Notes: generated from the sequence alone by a model not told the origin. Shown: positions 26,293-37,198, counted from the stretch's first letter. The stretch is 64,000 bases of DNA from DATCLS01 sp036563805 (GCA_036563805.1 DATCLS010000017.1:37402-101401), one strand, 5' to 3'. Program-made: numbers and translations.

Positions 26293-26326
26293 GGTGCAGT
26301 CTGTTGCACCAACGTTTCCGTATAGT
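26293..26326 (+). promoter_or_regulatory. Operator repeat and leaderless promoter of the XRE-cupin gene
   Basis: GGTGCA-N6-TGCACC is a perfect inverted repeat at 26293-26310; a further GGTGCA is at 26276-26281. TATAGT (26321-26326) lies 6 nt before GTG 26333. The repeat covers the -35 side of this promoter and lies in the region shared with the divergent exporter gene. Confidence 0.6.
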
Positions 26327-26332
26327 GACCGC

Positions 26333-26965
26333 GTGTCGGTTCCCCCGGAGGTCGCCTCCGCCGTCGCCGTGAACACCCGGCGCCTGCGCACGGCGCGGGG
26401 CTGGAGCCTCGACGCCCTGGCCAGCCGGTCGGGCGTCAGCAAAGGCATGCTCGTCCAGCTCGAGCAGGCCCGCACCAACCCCAGCCTCAGCACGCTGTGC
26501 CGGGTGGCCGAGGCCCTGTCGGTCAGCCTGGCGGCTCTGATCGAGACCGCGGGCACGCCCGTCGTCAAGGTCGTCGCCGGCGGCACCACGCTGTGGAGGG
26601 GCGCCGCCGGCGGGACGGGCGACCTGCTCGTCGGGTGCGACGACCGCGAGCACGTCGAGCTGTGGCGGTGGGAGCTCGCGGCCGGCGAGACCCACGAGTC
26701 CGCCGACGGGCACGCGGACGGGACCGTCGAACTCGTCCACGTGCTCGACGGCGAGCTGACGCTGGTGGTCGACGGCACCGAGCACGCGGTGGCCGCCGGC
26801 GGGGCGGCGTCGTTCCTCGGCGACCGCCCCCACGCCTACCGCAACGACGGCCCCGAGCCGTGCCGGCTGGTCATGGTCGTGCTCCAGAGCGACGCCGACC
26901 TGCAGGCCTGGGCGACGTCACGCGGCGCGCCGCCGCCCACGGCGCAGCCCGAGGCCGCGCCGTGA
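26333..26965 (+). CDS. XRE-family regulator with C-terminal cupin domain
   Basis: 210 aa from GTG 26333 (leaderless). HTH at residues 10-65 (RLRTARGWSLDALASRSGVS, KGMLVQLEQARTNPSLSTL). Cupin at about 100-190 with HVELWRWELAAGETHESADGH and VELVHVLDGELTLVVDGTEH, a small-molecule sensor fold. Regulators of this type repress or activate an adjacent metabolic or export gene in response to a ligand; the divergent EamA gene is the obvious target. It ends 94 nt before the convergent thiolase, with a terminator hairpin between. Confidence 0.88.
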   Translation: MSVPPEVASAVAVNTRRLRTARGWSLDALASRSGVSKGMLVQLEQARTNPSLSTLCRVAEALSVSLAALIETAGTPVVKVVAGGTTLWRGAAGGTGDLLVGCDDREHVELWRWELAAGETHESADGHADGTVELVHVLDGELTLVVDGTEHAVAAGGAASFLGDRPHAYRNDGPEPCRLVMVVLQSDADLQAWATSRGAPPPTAQPEAAP

Positions 26966-27012
26966 CCCAGGGCCGACCGGAGCCGGGGCCCGACCGTTGC
27001 CCAGGCGCGCTC

Positions 27013-27037
27013 GTGGGGCCGGCCGGGCCGGCCCCAC
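27013..27037. terminator. Bidirectional hairpin between convergent genes
   Basis: GTGGGGCCGG, 5-nt loop, CCGGCCCCAC (10-bp stem) between the XRE-cupin gene and the thiolase gene. Confidence 0.65.
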
Positions 27038-27058
27038 AACGCCGTCGTCCCCGCGCGG

Positions 27059-28237
27059 TCAGGCGGACAGCAGGATGGCGTCGCCCTGGCCGCCACCGCC
27101 GCACAGGCCGGCGGCACCGAGCCCGCCGCCGCGGCGGCGCAGCTCGAGCAGCAGGGTCAGGGCCAGGCGGGTGCCCGACATGCCGACCGGGTGGCCGAGG
27201 GCGATGGCGCCGCCGTTGACGTTGACGACCTCGTCGGTGATGCCGAGCTCCTGCATCGAGGCCAGGCCGACGGCGGCGAAGGCCTCGTTGATCTCGAACA
27301 GCGACACGTCGCTCAGCGACTTGCCAGCCGACTCGACGGCGGCCTTGATGGCCCGCGACGGCTGGGTCAGGAGCGACGGGTCGGGGCCGGCGACCTGCCC
27401 GTAGCCGAGGATCTCGCCCAGCGGCTCGACACCCAGGCGCTCGGCCACGGCCTTGGACGTGACGACGACCGCGGCAGCGCCGTCGGAGATCTGGGAGGCG
27501 TTGCCGGCGGTGATGTTGCCCGACTCGGCGAAGGCCGGGCGGAGCTTGGCCAGCGTCTCGGCGGTCGTGCCGGGCCGGACGCCCTCGTCGGTGTCGACCA
27601 CCACCGGGTCGCCCTTGCGCTGCGGCACCTCGACCGGGACGATCTCCTCGGTCAGCCGGCCGTCCTTGATGGCGGCGGCGGCCCGCTCGTGCGACTTGGC
27701 GGCCAGGTCGTCCTGCGGCTCGCGGGCGATGCCGGCCGACGCCGCGTACTTCTCGGTGCCGGCGCCCATGGCCACGCAGTCGAAGGCGCAGAACAGGCCG
27801 TCGTACATCATCGAGTCGACGACCGTCTGGTCGCCGAGCCGGTAGCCGGCCCGCGCCCCCGGCAGCAGGTAGGGGGCCTGGGTCATCGACTCCATGCCGC
27901 CGGCCACGACGATCTCGGCCTGGCCCGACTGGATGAGCAGGTCGGCCAGGTAGATCGAGTTGAGGCCCGAGAGGCACACCTTGTTGACCGTCGTGGCCGG
28001 GACCGTCATCGGGATGCCGGCGTTGACCGCCGCCTGGCGAGCCGTGATCTGCCCCGCCCCGGCCTGGATCACCTGGCCCATGAACACGTAGTCGACCTGG
28101 TCGGGGCTCACCCCGGCCCGCTCGAGCGCGGCCTTGATGGCGAAGCCCCCGAGGTCGGTGGCCTTGAAGCTGGCGAGCGCGCCCGAGAGCTTCCCGATCG
28201 GCGTGCGGGCACCGGCGAGGACGACGGATCCAGCCAT
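27059..28237 (-). CDS. Acetyl-CoA C-acetyltransferase (thiolase)
   Basis: 392 aa, full length. Nucleophile C88 in VNKVCLSGL, H349 in NGGAIALGHPVG, and acid/base C379 in LCGGGGQG. It either condenses two acetyl-CoA to acetoacetyl-CoA (biosynthetic) or cleaves 3-ketoacyl-CoA. With 3-hydroxyacyl-CoA dehydrogenase at 48.5 kb and Ccr at 30.7 kb it can supply the entry steps of the ethylmalonyl-CoA pathway. ATG 28237 follows GGGGGAAG. Single-gene unit. Confidence 0.93.
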   Translation of the reverse strand: MAGSVVLAGARTPIGKLSGALASFKATDLGGFAIKAALERAGVSPDQVDYVFMGQVIQAGAGQITARQAAVNAGIPMTVPATTVNKVCLSGLNSIYLADLLIQSGQAEIVVAGGMESMTQAPYLLPGARAGYRLGDQTVVDSMMYDGLFCAFDCVAMGAGTEKYAASAGIAREPQDDLAAKSHERAAAAIKDGRLTEEIVPVEVPQRKGDPVVVDTDEGVRPGTTAETLAKLRPAFAESGNITAGNASQISDGAAAVVVTSKAVAERLGVEPLGEILGYGQVAGPDPSLLTQPSRAIKAAVESAGKSLSDVSLFEINEAFAAVGLASMQELGITDEVVNVNGGAIALGHPVGMSGTRLALTLLLELRRRGGGLGAAGLCGGGGQGDAILLSA

Positions 28238-28365
28238 GGGCTTCCCCCAAAACAGGTGGTCGGAACGGACTGTTTCAGGCTAGCTGTCACCGTCCTTTTC
28301 CTCGAAACCGGAGGACAGCTCCGCCGCGCGCCGGGGCCCGCCTTCGGTGCCCGCCTGGCAGTCAG

Positions 28366-30597
28366 TCAGTCGCCGGCCCGCTCGGCCACCCGGGAACCCG
28401 TGTCTTCGGCGACTTGGGGGATGGAGGGCGGCGACTCGGTCTCGATGGCCCGGAGGATCTCGGGCCCCAGCCAGTTGGCCACCTCCTGGGCCGTCTCGTT
28501 CTCGAAGTGGACGCCGTCGGGCCGCAGCCGCCGGTCCATCTCGCCGCCCGGCAGGCTGGCCAGGTAGCCCTGCAGGTCGACCACGACCGCCCCCTCGCGG
28601 GCGTCCGCGATCTCACGGATGATCTGGTTGAGGCGGTCGATGCGGGCCGGGTCGGACTCCGGGTACGGCTCGGGAGGCGGCGGCTGCTGGGTGGCGCCCG
28701 CCTCGATGTGCGGCGCGGTCGCCCACACCACCGTGACCCCCTGCTCGAGCAGGAGGTCGGTGACCAGCGACAGCTCGGACCGCAGGTAGGCGTCGAACAC
28801 CGGGTCGCCGGGGTGCCGCCAGGTGTCGTCGCCCGGGAGGCGGCGGTCGGTCACGTCCCACGGCCCGGTCTGGATGAAGGCGAAATCGACGTGGCCGTAG
28901 CGCTCGCGCCGGCGGTCGACGGCGTCGGGCAGCACGGTCTCCCACTCGTCGTCGCAGCCGACGTTGGCCGGTCCCACCTCGCCCAGGTAGCGGCGCACGC
29001 CGCCCCGGGTCAGACCGCAGCCGATGCCGCCGCCGCCGGCCATCAGCTCCAGGGCGCCGGTCTCGTCGCCCCACAGGCTGAGGCCCCAGGCGGTGCGGAA
29101 CATCGTCGAGTCGCCCACCGTGAGGCCGATCAGCGCCCCGTCGGGGATCGACGCCGGGTCGGGGTCCTGCCCACCCTCGGCCAGCAGCTCGTAGGGGTCG
29201 ACCGGCGGTTTCGACACGACCGGCACCGTCACCGCCACGAGGGCCACCAGGGCGAACGTGCCGCCGGCCAGCGCCGGCATCGGCGCCCGGAACCCCTGGA
29301 GGCGTCGCAGCGGCCGCAGCCGGAACGCCGGCCGCCAGCCCGAGCGGATCGGCTTCTCGACCAGGACGTACGAGGCGATCGCCACGACCAGCGTGACGGC
29401 CACCTGGACGAGGAACAGGACCCGGGGGCGCTCCTCGAGCCCGGTCCGCTTGCCGTCGAGCAGCAGGAAGATCGGCCAGTGGTACAGGTAGACCCCGTAG
29501 GAGACGACGCCGAGCAGGCGCAGCGGGGGCACGGCCAGCAGGCGCCGCACCGGGCCGGGCACGGTCGCCGACAGAACGAGCGCGCCGGAGACGAGGGCGT
29601 AGGCCAGGAGGCCCCCCTGGGCCAGCCGGGGCGAGTCCTCGCCGATGTTCCACCAGGCCCAGGCCGTGACCGCCAGCGCCCCGATCCCGGCGACGGCCGC
29701 CCCCCAGCGCACCGTCTCGCCCCGGGTGAGGCCGGCCGCCACCCCGACGGCCAGCAGCGCCCCCACCAGGATCTCGCCCATGCGGACCGGCGTGGCGTAG
29801 TAGATGGCGGTGCGGCTGTCGGTGCCGAGCACCAAGGTGAGCGCGGCCGAGCCGGCGAGCAGCGTGGCGAGCACCCCGCCGAACAGCTTGAGCGAGCCCT
29901 TGCCCAGCGCGAACACGCCCGCCGTCAACAGCGGGAACACCCAGTAGAACTGCTCCTCGATGGCCAGGCTCCAGAAGTGGAGCACCGGCGACGGCGACGA
30001 GAACAGCTCGCCGTAGGAGCGGTCGTCGAGCAGGAACCGCCAGTTGGCCACCTGCAGCAGCCCGGACAGCACGTCGCCCCGGAGGCTGCGCTCCCAGGCC
30101 TCGTCGACGACGATGGCGGAGAGCGAGATCCCGGCCAGGGCGAGCGCGGACGCCGGGAACAGCCGGCGCAGGCGGCGGGCCCAGAAAGCGCTCAGCCGGA
30201 CGCGCCCGGTCTTGGTGCGCTCGGCGATGAGCAGAGACGTGATGAGGAAGCCCGACAGCGTGAAGAACGTCGACACGCCCAGGTAGCCACCCCGGGCCCA
30301 GCTGAACCCGCCGTGGAAGAGCAGGACCGCGGCCACGGCGATGCCCCGGATGCCGTCGAGCGCCGGGTTGTAGGCCAAGCGGGCGCCCGACCGGCCCGGG
30401 GCCGGACGGCGGGGGGCGTCGTCGCCCCCGCCGGCGCCGTTGCCCGACGGGGCGGCCGCGCCGTCGTCGCCCGCCTCGGCGGTCGCCCCGGCCGCGTCGG
30501 ACCCGGCGGTCCCGCCCGCGAGCGTGCCCGCGCCGGATCGGCGCTGGTCGGGGGGCGTGCGGTCGGCGGTCTCGGTGTCAGGCAATGGTCGATCCAT
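28366..30597 (-). CDS. Membrane acyltransferase (OafA/YrhL type) with C-terminal SGNH domain
   Basis: 743 aa. A 75-residue hydrophilic N-terminus is followed by an acyltransferase-3 domain of about ten helices (LDGIRGIAVAAVLLFHGGFS with the catalytic-type His, FFTLSGFLITSLLI, FWSLAIEEQFYWVFPLLTAG). It ends in an extracytoplasmic SGNH-hydrolase-like domain (from about 485: LIGLTVGDSTMFRTAWG; late DGVHFENETAQEVANWLGP, the DxxH block). Such enzymes O-acetylate surface polysaccharides. The start overlaps the region divergent to ccr. The first SGNH motif reads GDST rather than GDSL. Confidence 0.88.
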   Translation of the reverse strand: MDRPLPDTETADRTPPDQRRSGAGTLAGGTAGSDAAGATAEAGDDGAAAPSGNGAGGGDDAPRRPAPGRSGARLAYNPALDGIRGIAVAAVLLFHGGFSWARGGYLGVSTFFTLSGFLITSLLIAERTKTGRVRLSAFWARRLRRLFPASALALAGISLSAIVVDEAWERSLRGDVLSGLLQVANWRFLLDDRSYGELFSSPSPVLHFWSLAIEEQFYWVFPLLTAGVFALGKGSLKLFGGVLATLLAGSAALTLVLGTDSRTAIYYATPVRMGEILVGALLAVGVAAGLTRGETVRWGAAVAGIGALAVTAWAWWNIGEDSPRLAQGGLLAYALVSGALVLSATVPGPVRRLLAVPPLRLLGVVSYGVYLYHWPIFLLLDGKRTGLEERPRVLFLVQVAVTLVVAIASYVLVEKPIRSGWRPAFRLRPLRRLQGFRAPMPALAGGTFALVALVAVTVPVVSKPPVDPYELLAEGGQDPDPASIPDGALIGLTVGDSTMFRTAWGLSLWGDETGALELMAGGGGIGCGLTRGGVRRYLGEVGPANVGCDDEWETVLPDAVDRRRERYGHVDFAFIQTGPWDVTDRRLPGDDTWRHPGDPVFDAYLRSELSLVTDLLLEQGVTVVWATAPHIEAGATQQPPPPEPYPESDPARIDRLNQIIREIADAREGAVVVDLQGYLASLPGGEMDRRLRPDGVHFENETAQEVANWLGPEILRAIETESPPSIPQVAEDTGSRVAERAGD

Positions 30598-30745
30598 TCA
30601 CGGATCACGTGCTGTGGGGGGACGTGCGCAGGACTCCCCAGGCTGAGCCCCGATCCCGGGCCAGCGTAGGTGCCGCCGGACCGGCCCGCGCAACAAGTCC
30701 GCGCGGTGTGGAGCCGGCGCGTTACCGCCGGGTAGGTTCCTGGCC

Positions 30746-32095
30746 ATGCAGCAGATCCTCGAGGCCATCCAGGGGGGAGCCTCAGGCGAGGAGATCGCCG
30801 CCCTCCCGATCCCCGAGTCCTACCGTGCCGCCCACGTGCTGCGGTCCGAGCAGGAGATGTGGGAGGGGGTCGCCTCCGAGGAGAAGGACCCGCGCAAGTC
30901 GCTGCACGTCGGCGAGGTCCCGACCCCCGAGCTGGCGCCCGATGAGGTGTACCTGGCCGTCATGGCCAGCTCGATCAACTTCAACACGGTCTGGACGTCG
31001 ATCTTCGAGCCGCTGCCGACGTTCCTGTTCCTCGACCGGCTGGCCAAGGAGTCGCGCTGGGCGGCCCGCCACAAGCAGGACTTCCACGTCGTCGGGTCCG
31101 ACGCCGCCGGCGTCGTGCTCCGGGTCGGCTCGGCCGTGCGCAACTGGAAGCCCGGCGACCGGGTCACCGTCCACTGCAACTACGTCGACGACCAGGACCC
31201 GTCGGCGCACGACGACTCGATGCTGGCCACCAACCAGCGCATCTGGGGCTTCGAGTCGAACTACGGCGGGCTGGCCGACCTGGCGGTCGTCAAGGCCAAC
31301 CAGCTGATGCCCAAGCCCGAGCACCTGACGTGGGAGGAGGCGGCGGTCAACGGCCTGTGCGCCTCGACCTCGTACCGGATGCTGGTCGGCCGCCACGCCG
31401 CCCGCATGAAGCAGGGCGACTCGGTGTTCATCTGGGGCGCCACCGGCGGCATCGGCGCCTACGCCACCCAGCTGGTGATCAACGGCGGCGGCATCCCGGT
31501 CGGCGTCGTGTCCAGCGAGGACCGGGCCCGCCTGCTGCGGGCCATGGGCTGCGAGCACGTGATCGACCGCAAGGCCGAGGGCTACCGGTTCTGGAAGGAC
31601 GAGCACACCCAGGACGAGAGCGAGTGGCGCCGCCTGGGCAAGAAGGTCCGCGAGCTGATCGGCGAGGACCCCGACATCGTGTTCGAGCATCCCGGCCGCC
31701 AGACCATGGGCGCCTCGGTGTTCATCTGCGCCAGGGGCGGCACGATCGTCACCTGCGCCGCCACCAGCGGCTTCATGCTCGAGTACGACAACCGGCACCT
31801 GTGGATGAAGCTGAAGCGCATCGTCTCCAGCCACTTCGCCAACTACCAGGAGGCGTGGGAGATGAACAAGCTCATCGATCGGGGCGCCATCCAGCCGGTC
31901 ATGTCGGCCGTCTATCCGCTCGACGCGGTGGGCGACGCCGCCCGGGCCGTGCACCGCAACGAGGCCGAGGGGAAGCTGGGCGTGCTGTGCCTGGCGCCCG
32001 AGCCGGGCCTCGGCATCACCGACCACGAGAAGCGCGAGCGCATCGGCGAGGACCGCATCACGCTGTTCCAGCGCCACGCCCGCGGCGAGCTCTGA
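30746..32095 (+). CDS. ccr: Crotonyl-CoA carboxylase/reductase
   Basis: 449 aa, close to the usual Ccr length. It reductively carboxylates crotonyl-CoA to ethylmalonyl-CoA with NADPH and CO2. MDR fold: YLAVMASSINFNTVWTSIFE (characteristic of Ccr), DFHVVGSDAAGVVLRVG, nucleotide loop WGATGGIGAYATQL, CSTSYRMLV-type segment ASTSYRMLVG, and C-terminal HLWMKLKRIVSSHFANYQEA. The ATG is leaderless: TAGGTT at 30733-30738, 7 nt upstream. Key enzyme of the ethylmalonyl-CoA pathway, also a source of ethylmalonyl-CoA extender units. Single-gene unit. Confidence 0.95.
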   Translation: MQQILEAIQGGASGEEIAALPIPESYRAAHVLRSEQEMWEGVASEEKDPRKSLHVGEVPTPELAPDEVYLAVMASSINFNTVWTSIFEPLPTFLFLDRLAKESRWAARHKQDFHVVGSDAAGVVLRVGSAVRNWKPGDRVTVHCNYVDDQDPSAHDDSMLATNQRIWGFESNYGGLADLAVVKANQLMPKPEHLTWEEAAVNGLCASTSYRMLVGRHAARMKQGDSVFIWGATGGIGAYATQLVINGGGIPVGVVSSEDRARLLRAMGCEHVIDRKAEGYRFWKDEHTQDESEWRRLGKKVRELIGEDPDIVFEHPGRQTMGASVFICARGGTIVTCAATSGFMLEYDNRHLWMKLKRIVSSHFANYQEAWEMNKLIDRGAIQPVMSAVYPLDAVGDAARAVHRNEAEGKLGVLCLAPEPGLGITDHEKRERIGEDRITLFQRHARGEL

Positions 32096-32165
32096 GCCGC
32101 GGCTGGGACGAGACCGTCGGCCCCGGCCGGCACGCGCCGACGGCCGGCCCACAGCGCCGCGACGG

Positions 32166-32705
32166 CTAGGACGAGCGCTCCTCGTCGGCGTCGTCCGCGC
32201 CGTCGGCGCCGCCGACGTCGTCGCCCTCGTCGTCGGGGCTGCCGAGCGCGGCCACGATCTCGGGGTCCGAGCAGGCCCGGGCGAACGCCGCCATCCGGCG
32301 GCGGATGTCGCGCCCCAGCACGAGCACGCCGATGCGGTCGGCCACCGGCGCCAGCCACGACGGCCGGATCGTGAAGTTGTAGCGCCAGGTCGCCCGCGTG
32401 CCGCCCTCGACAGGCTGGAAGTTCCAGCCGCCCGAGAAGGTGGCGAAGAAGCACGGCCCCGACAGCATGCGCATGCCCACGTGCTCGGGCGGGCGGAACG
32501 CCACGTACTGCGAGACCATCGTCAGGCGGTGACGTGACCGGGTCCACGTCCGCACGCCCTTGCCCGCCGCCTCGGCGCCGTCGAGCAGGCGCTGCTCGAG
32601 CACGAACGGGTCCCACCGGTAGCGCAGCTCGCCGTAGGTCTGGGACAGCGCGAAGGCCCGGTTGACGTCGAGCGGGACGACGGCCGACGCTTCCACGCGG
32701 GGCAC
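32166..32705 (-). CDS. SRPBCC (START-like) family protein
   Basis: 179 aa from GTG 32705, chosen because TACCGT (32717-32712) sits 6 nt upstream. Polyketide-cyclase/START-like fold: PRVEASAVVPLDVNRAFALS, YGELRYRWDPFV, GGWNFQPVEGGTRATWRYNF and a final long helix; the acidic tail is disordered. Such proteins bind hydrophobic ligands; no catalytic claim can be made. Divergent from the epimerase with only 57 bp between starts, so promoters abut. Confidence 0.8.
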   Translation of the reverse strand: MPRVEASAVVPLDVNRAFALSQTYGELRYRWDPFVLEQRLLDGAEAAGKGVRTWTRSRHRLTMVSQYVAFRPPEHVGMRMLSGPCFFATFSGGWNFQPVEGGTRATWRYNFTIRPSWLAPVADRIGVLVLGRDIRRRMAAFARACSDPEIVAALGSPDDEGDDVGGADGADDADEERSS

Positions 32706-32762
32706 GGGAGGACGGTATCCGCCGAAGGGGTCTCTCCTGCCACCCGCAACTATCGTGGGCTC

Positions 32763-33164
32763 GTGCTGCTGACCGAGATCGACCACGTCGCCATCGCCGT
32801 CAACGACCTCGAGGCGGCCATCGGCTACTACCGCGACACGTTCGGCGCCGAGGTCGAGCACCGCGAGGTGGTCGAGTCCGACGGCGTCGAAGAGGCGCTG
32901 CTCAAGGTGGCCGACAGCTACATCCAGCTGCTCACGCCCGTCCGCGACGACTCGCCCGTGGCCAAGTACCTCGAGCGCAAGGGCGAGGGCCTGCACCACG
33001 TCGGCTACCGGGTGGCCGACTGCGGCGCCGCGCTCGAGGCGGTCAAGGCCCAGGGCGGCCGCGTCATCGACGAGGCCCCGCGCCCCGGCAGCCGGGGCAC
33101 CACGGTGGCGTTCGTCCACCCCAAGAGCGCGTTCGGCACGCTCATCGAGCTGGTCGAGGAGTAG
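32763..33164 (+). CDS. mce: Methylmalonyl-CoA epimerase
   Basis: 133 aa, VOC-fold metalloenzyme converting (2S)- to (2R)-methylmalonyl-CoA (and ethylmalonyl-CoA). Metal ligands: H8-type in EIDHVAIAV, His in LHHVGYRV (about 80), Glu in GTLIELVEE at the C-terminus; FVHPKSAFG is typical of the family. The GTG is leaderless (TATCGT 32751-32756, 6 nt upstream). It works between Ccr/propionyl-CoA carboxylase and the B12 mutases; the mutase Ecm lies at 45.7 kb. Confidence 0.93.
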   Translation: MLLTEIDHVAIAVNDLEAAIGYYRDTFGAEVEHREVVESDGVEEALLKVADSYIQLLTPVRDDSPVAKYLERKGEGLHHVGYRVADCGAALEAVKAQGGRVIDEAPRPGSRGTTVAFVHPKSAFGTLIELVEE

Positions 33165-33239
33165 TCCAGGAGGGGTCGCCCACCTCCCGCCCGAAATTCC
33201 CGGCGGGGCACGGCGGGCCCGCTGGCACACTGGTCCGCC

Positions 33240-34850
<1,611 letters not shown>

Positions 34851-34858
34851 CCCCCGGG

Positions 34859-34880
34859 CCCGGCGCCCCCGGGCGCCGGG
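34859..34880 (+). terminator. Hairpin after the ABC-F gene
   Basis: CCCGGCGCC / GGCGCCGGG with a 4-nt C/G loop, 9 nt past the stop, just before the promoter of the exonuclease gene. Confidence 0.6.
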
Positions 34881-34914
34881 ACGGGATCGGCCCGCGGCGG
34901 CGTAGGGTCCCAAC

Positions 34915-35787
34915 ATGGACGTCCACCTCGTCGACGGGACCTACGAGCTGTTCCGCTACCACTTCGCCCCCAACAACCGCGACCCCGAGCGGGGGGCGAC
35001 GGTGGGGCTGCTGGGCACGCTCCTCCAGCTCGTCGCGGACGGCGCCACCCACGTCGGCGTGGCCACCGACCAGGTCATCGAGTCGTTCCGCAACGACCTG
35101 TGGCCGGGCTACAAGTCCTCGGCGGGCATGCCGCCCGAGCTGCTGGCCCAGTTCCGCCCGGCCGAGGAGGCCATGGAGGCCGCCGGCTTCACCGTGTGGC
35201 CCCAGGTCGTGCACGAGGCCGACGACGCCCTGGGGGCGGCCGCCCGCATGGCGGCCGCCGACGAGCGGGTGCGGACCGTGATCATCTGCACGCCCGACAA
35301 GGACCTCGGCCAGTGCGTCGGCGGCAAGGTCGTGCAGTTCGACCGGCGCAGGCAGACGACGCTCGACGCCGCCGGCGTCGAAGCCAAGCTGGGCGTGCCC
35401 CCGGCGTCGGTGCCCGACTGGCTGGCCCTGGTGGGCGACAGCGCGGACGGGTTCCCCGGCGTGCCGGGCTGGGGGGCCAAGTCGGCGGCGGCCGTGCTGC
35501 GCCGCTGGGGCCACCTCGAGGACATCCCCGCCGCCCCCCAGACGTGGGACGCCGGCGTGCGGGGCGCGGCCAAGCTCAACGCCGCGCTGCGCGAGCACTA
35601 CGAGCACGCCCTCCTGTTCCGGCGCATCGCCACGCTCGAGCTCGACGCCCCGGTGAGCGAGTCGGTCGACGAGCTGCTCTGGACGGGGCCGCCCGACCCC
35701 GACGCGTTCGCCGCCCTGGCCGAGAAGCTGGGCGCGCCGCGGCTGGCCGAGCGGGCGGCCCGGCTGGCGGCCGGGCGCGCCGGCTAG
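34915..35787 (+). CDS. 5'-3' exonuclease family protein (flap-endonuclease-like)
   Basis: 290 aa. PIN/FEN-type nuclease: VDGTYELFRYHF at the N-terminus, ATDQVIESFRNDLWPGYKSS, TPDKDLGQCV (acidic metal-site motif near 123-132), then a helix-hairpin-helix DNA-binding region PDWLALVGDSADGFPGVPGWG. It resembles the nuclease part of DNA polymerase I without the polymerase, as found in many actinobacteria for repair or RNA-primer removal. The ATG is leaderless (TAGGGT 34903-34908, 6 nt). Convergent with an acyl-CoA dehydrogenase. Confidence 0.9.
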   Translation: MDVHLVDGTYELFRYHFAPNNRDPERGATVGLLGTLLQLVADGATHVGVATDQVIESFRNDLWPGYKSSAGMPPELLAQFRPAEEAMEAAGFTVWPQVVHEADDALGAAARMAAADERVRTVIICTPDKDLGQCVGGKVVQFDRRRQTTLDAAGVEAKLGVPPASVPDWLALVGDSADGFPGVPGWGAKSAAAVLRRWGHLEDIPAAPQTWDAGVRGAAKLNAALREHYEHALLFRRIATLELDAPVSESVDELLWTGPPDPDAFAALAEKLGAPRLAERAARLAAGRAG

Positions 35788-35802
35788 GCCCGGCCGCACG
35801 CC

Positions 35803-35872
35803 CGCGGCCGGGGCGGCTCGCACCGGCCGGGGCGGCGCCCACCAGCCGGGGCGGCGTCCCGCCCCGGCCGCG
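35803..35872. terminator. GC-rich repeats and inverted repeat between convergent genes
   Basis: CGCGGCCGGGGCGG (35803-35816) pairs with CCGCCCCGGCCGCG (35859-35872). GCCGGGGCGGC-like units occur three times between the arms, so several alternative hairpins can form. Confidence 0.5.
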
Positions 35873-35881
35873 ACCGGGTCG

Positions 35882-37198
35882 TCAGCCGTTCTTCGGCAGG
35901 TCCTTGAACGGCGTGTTCTTGGCCGGCCCGGGCTCCTTGGGCAGGCCGAGGACCCGCTCGCCGATGATGTTGCGCTGGATCTGGTCGGTGCCGCCGTAGA
36001 TGGGCGGGCCCTGGGCGAACAGCGCCATCTCGGTGACGTTGGCCAGGAACGGCATGCCGGTGGCCTCGTCGAGCTTCTGGCGGGACTCGCTGTCGTAGGC
36101 GTGGAGGGTGCCGTAGGGGCCCGCCAGCTCCAGCCCGAGGTCGCGGGACAGCCGCACGATGTGGCTCATCGACAGCTTGGCGATGTTGGGCAGGCCGGGG
36201 ATGTCCTTGCCGGCCGCCATCGCCGCCTTGAGCCGCAGGTTGTTGTAGCGGGCCACCTCGGTGAGCGTGTGGAGGTGGACCAGGCGCTGGCGGATCGTCG
36301 GGTCGGACGCCCGCCCGACCGACCGGGCCAGCTCGATCATGGCCTTGGGCGAGCCGCCGAACATCGTGCCGCCGCCCCCGCCCCGCCGGCCGCCGGTGGC
36401 GACGAAGTCGCCGGCCCGGCGCTCGAGGTCGCCCTGGACGGTGCCGGGCGTGGCCAGCGACACGGCCGCGGAGCCGCCGCCGGCGCCGAGGCTCGACCGC
36501 TCGAACATGAGCGTCGTGTTGGCGACCCTCCAGCCGTTGTTGAGGCCGCCGATGATGGCGTCGTCGCTGACCCGGGCCTCCTCGAGGAACACCTCGTTGA
36601 ACAGCGCCCGCCCGGTCATCTCGCGCAGGGGCCGCACCTCGATGCCCGGCTGGTGCATGTCGATGGCGAAGTAGGTGATGCCGGCGTGCTTGGGCTGGTC
36701 GGGGTCGGTGCGGGCGATGAGCATGCCGAGGTCGGCCACCTGGCCGCCCGAGGTCCAGACCTTCTGGCCGGTCACGACCCACTCGTCGCCGTCGCGCACG
36801 GCCCGGGAGTTGAGGCCCGCCAGGTCGGACCCGGCGCCGGGCTCGCTGAACAGCTGGCACCACGCCTTCTGGCCCGTGACGATGTCGCGCAGGTAGCGCT
36901 TCTTCTGCTCGTCGGTGCCGTGGACGAGGATGGTCGGCCCGGCGAGCATGAGCCCGAGGCCGCCCGGCGCCGGCAGGGCCCCGTGGTCGGCGATGGCCTG
37001 CTGGACGGCCACGCCCTCGGAGCGGCTGAGGCCCTTCCCGAACCACTCGACCGGCCACGTCGGGGCGCCCCAGCCGGAGGTGCCCAGGCGCTCCCACCAC
37101 TCGGCCACGGTGAGGTCGGGGTCCCAGTTCTCCTCGAGCCAGGCTTTCACTTCGACGACGACGTCGGAACCGGTGGTGCGGTCGGCGGTGTCCGTCAT
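35882..37198 (-). CDS. Acyl-CoA dehydrogenase
   Basis: 438 aa FAD enzyme. N-terminal helical domain (WLEENWDPDLTVAEWWERLG), beta domain with CQLFSEPGAGSDLAGL and VVTGQKVWTSGG (FAD/substrate motifs), and C-terminal helical domain with SAAVSLATPGT... and GGTDQIQRNIIGERVLGLPK, the family's nucleotide-binding signature. A Gly-rich insertion (GGRRGGGGGTMFGGSPKA, about 270-290) resembles steroid or branched-substrate acyl-CoA dehydrogenases. AGGGG precedes ATG 37198. Substrate unknown. Single gene. Confidence 0.92.
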   Translation of the reverse strand: MTDTADRTTGSDVVVEVKAWLEENWDPDLTVAEWWERLGTSGWGAPTWPVEWFGKGLSRSEGVAVQQAIADHGALPAPGGLGLMLAGPTILVHGTDEQKKRYLRDIVTGQKAWCQLFSEPGAGSDLAGLNSRAVRDGDEWVVTGQKVWTSGGQVADLGMLIARTDPDQPKHAGITYFAIDMHQPGIEVRPLREMTGRALFNEVFLEEARVSDDAIIGGLNNGWRVANTTLMFERSSLGAGGGSAAVSLATPGTVQGDLERRAGDFVATGGRRGGGGGTMFGGSPKAMIELARSVGRASDPTIRQRLVHLHTLTEVARYNNLRLKAAMAAGKDIPGLPNIAKLSMSHIVRLSRDLGLELAGPYGTLHAYDSESRQKLDEATGMPFLANVTEMALFAQGPPIYGGTDQIQRNIIGERVLGLPKEPGPAKNTPFKDLPKNG

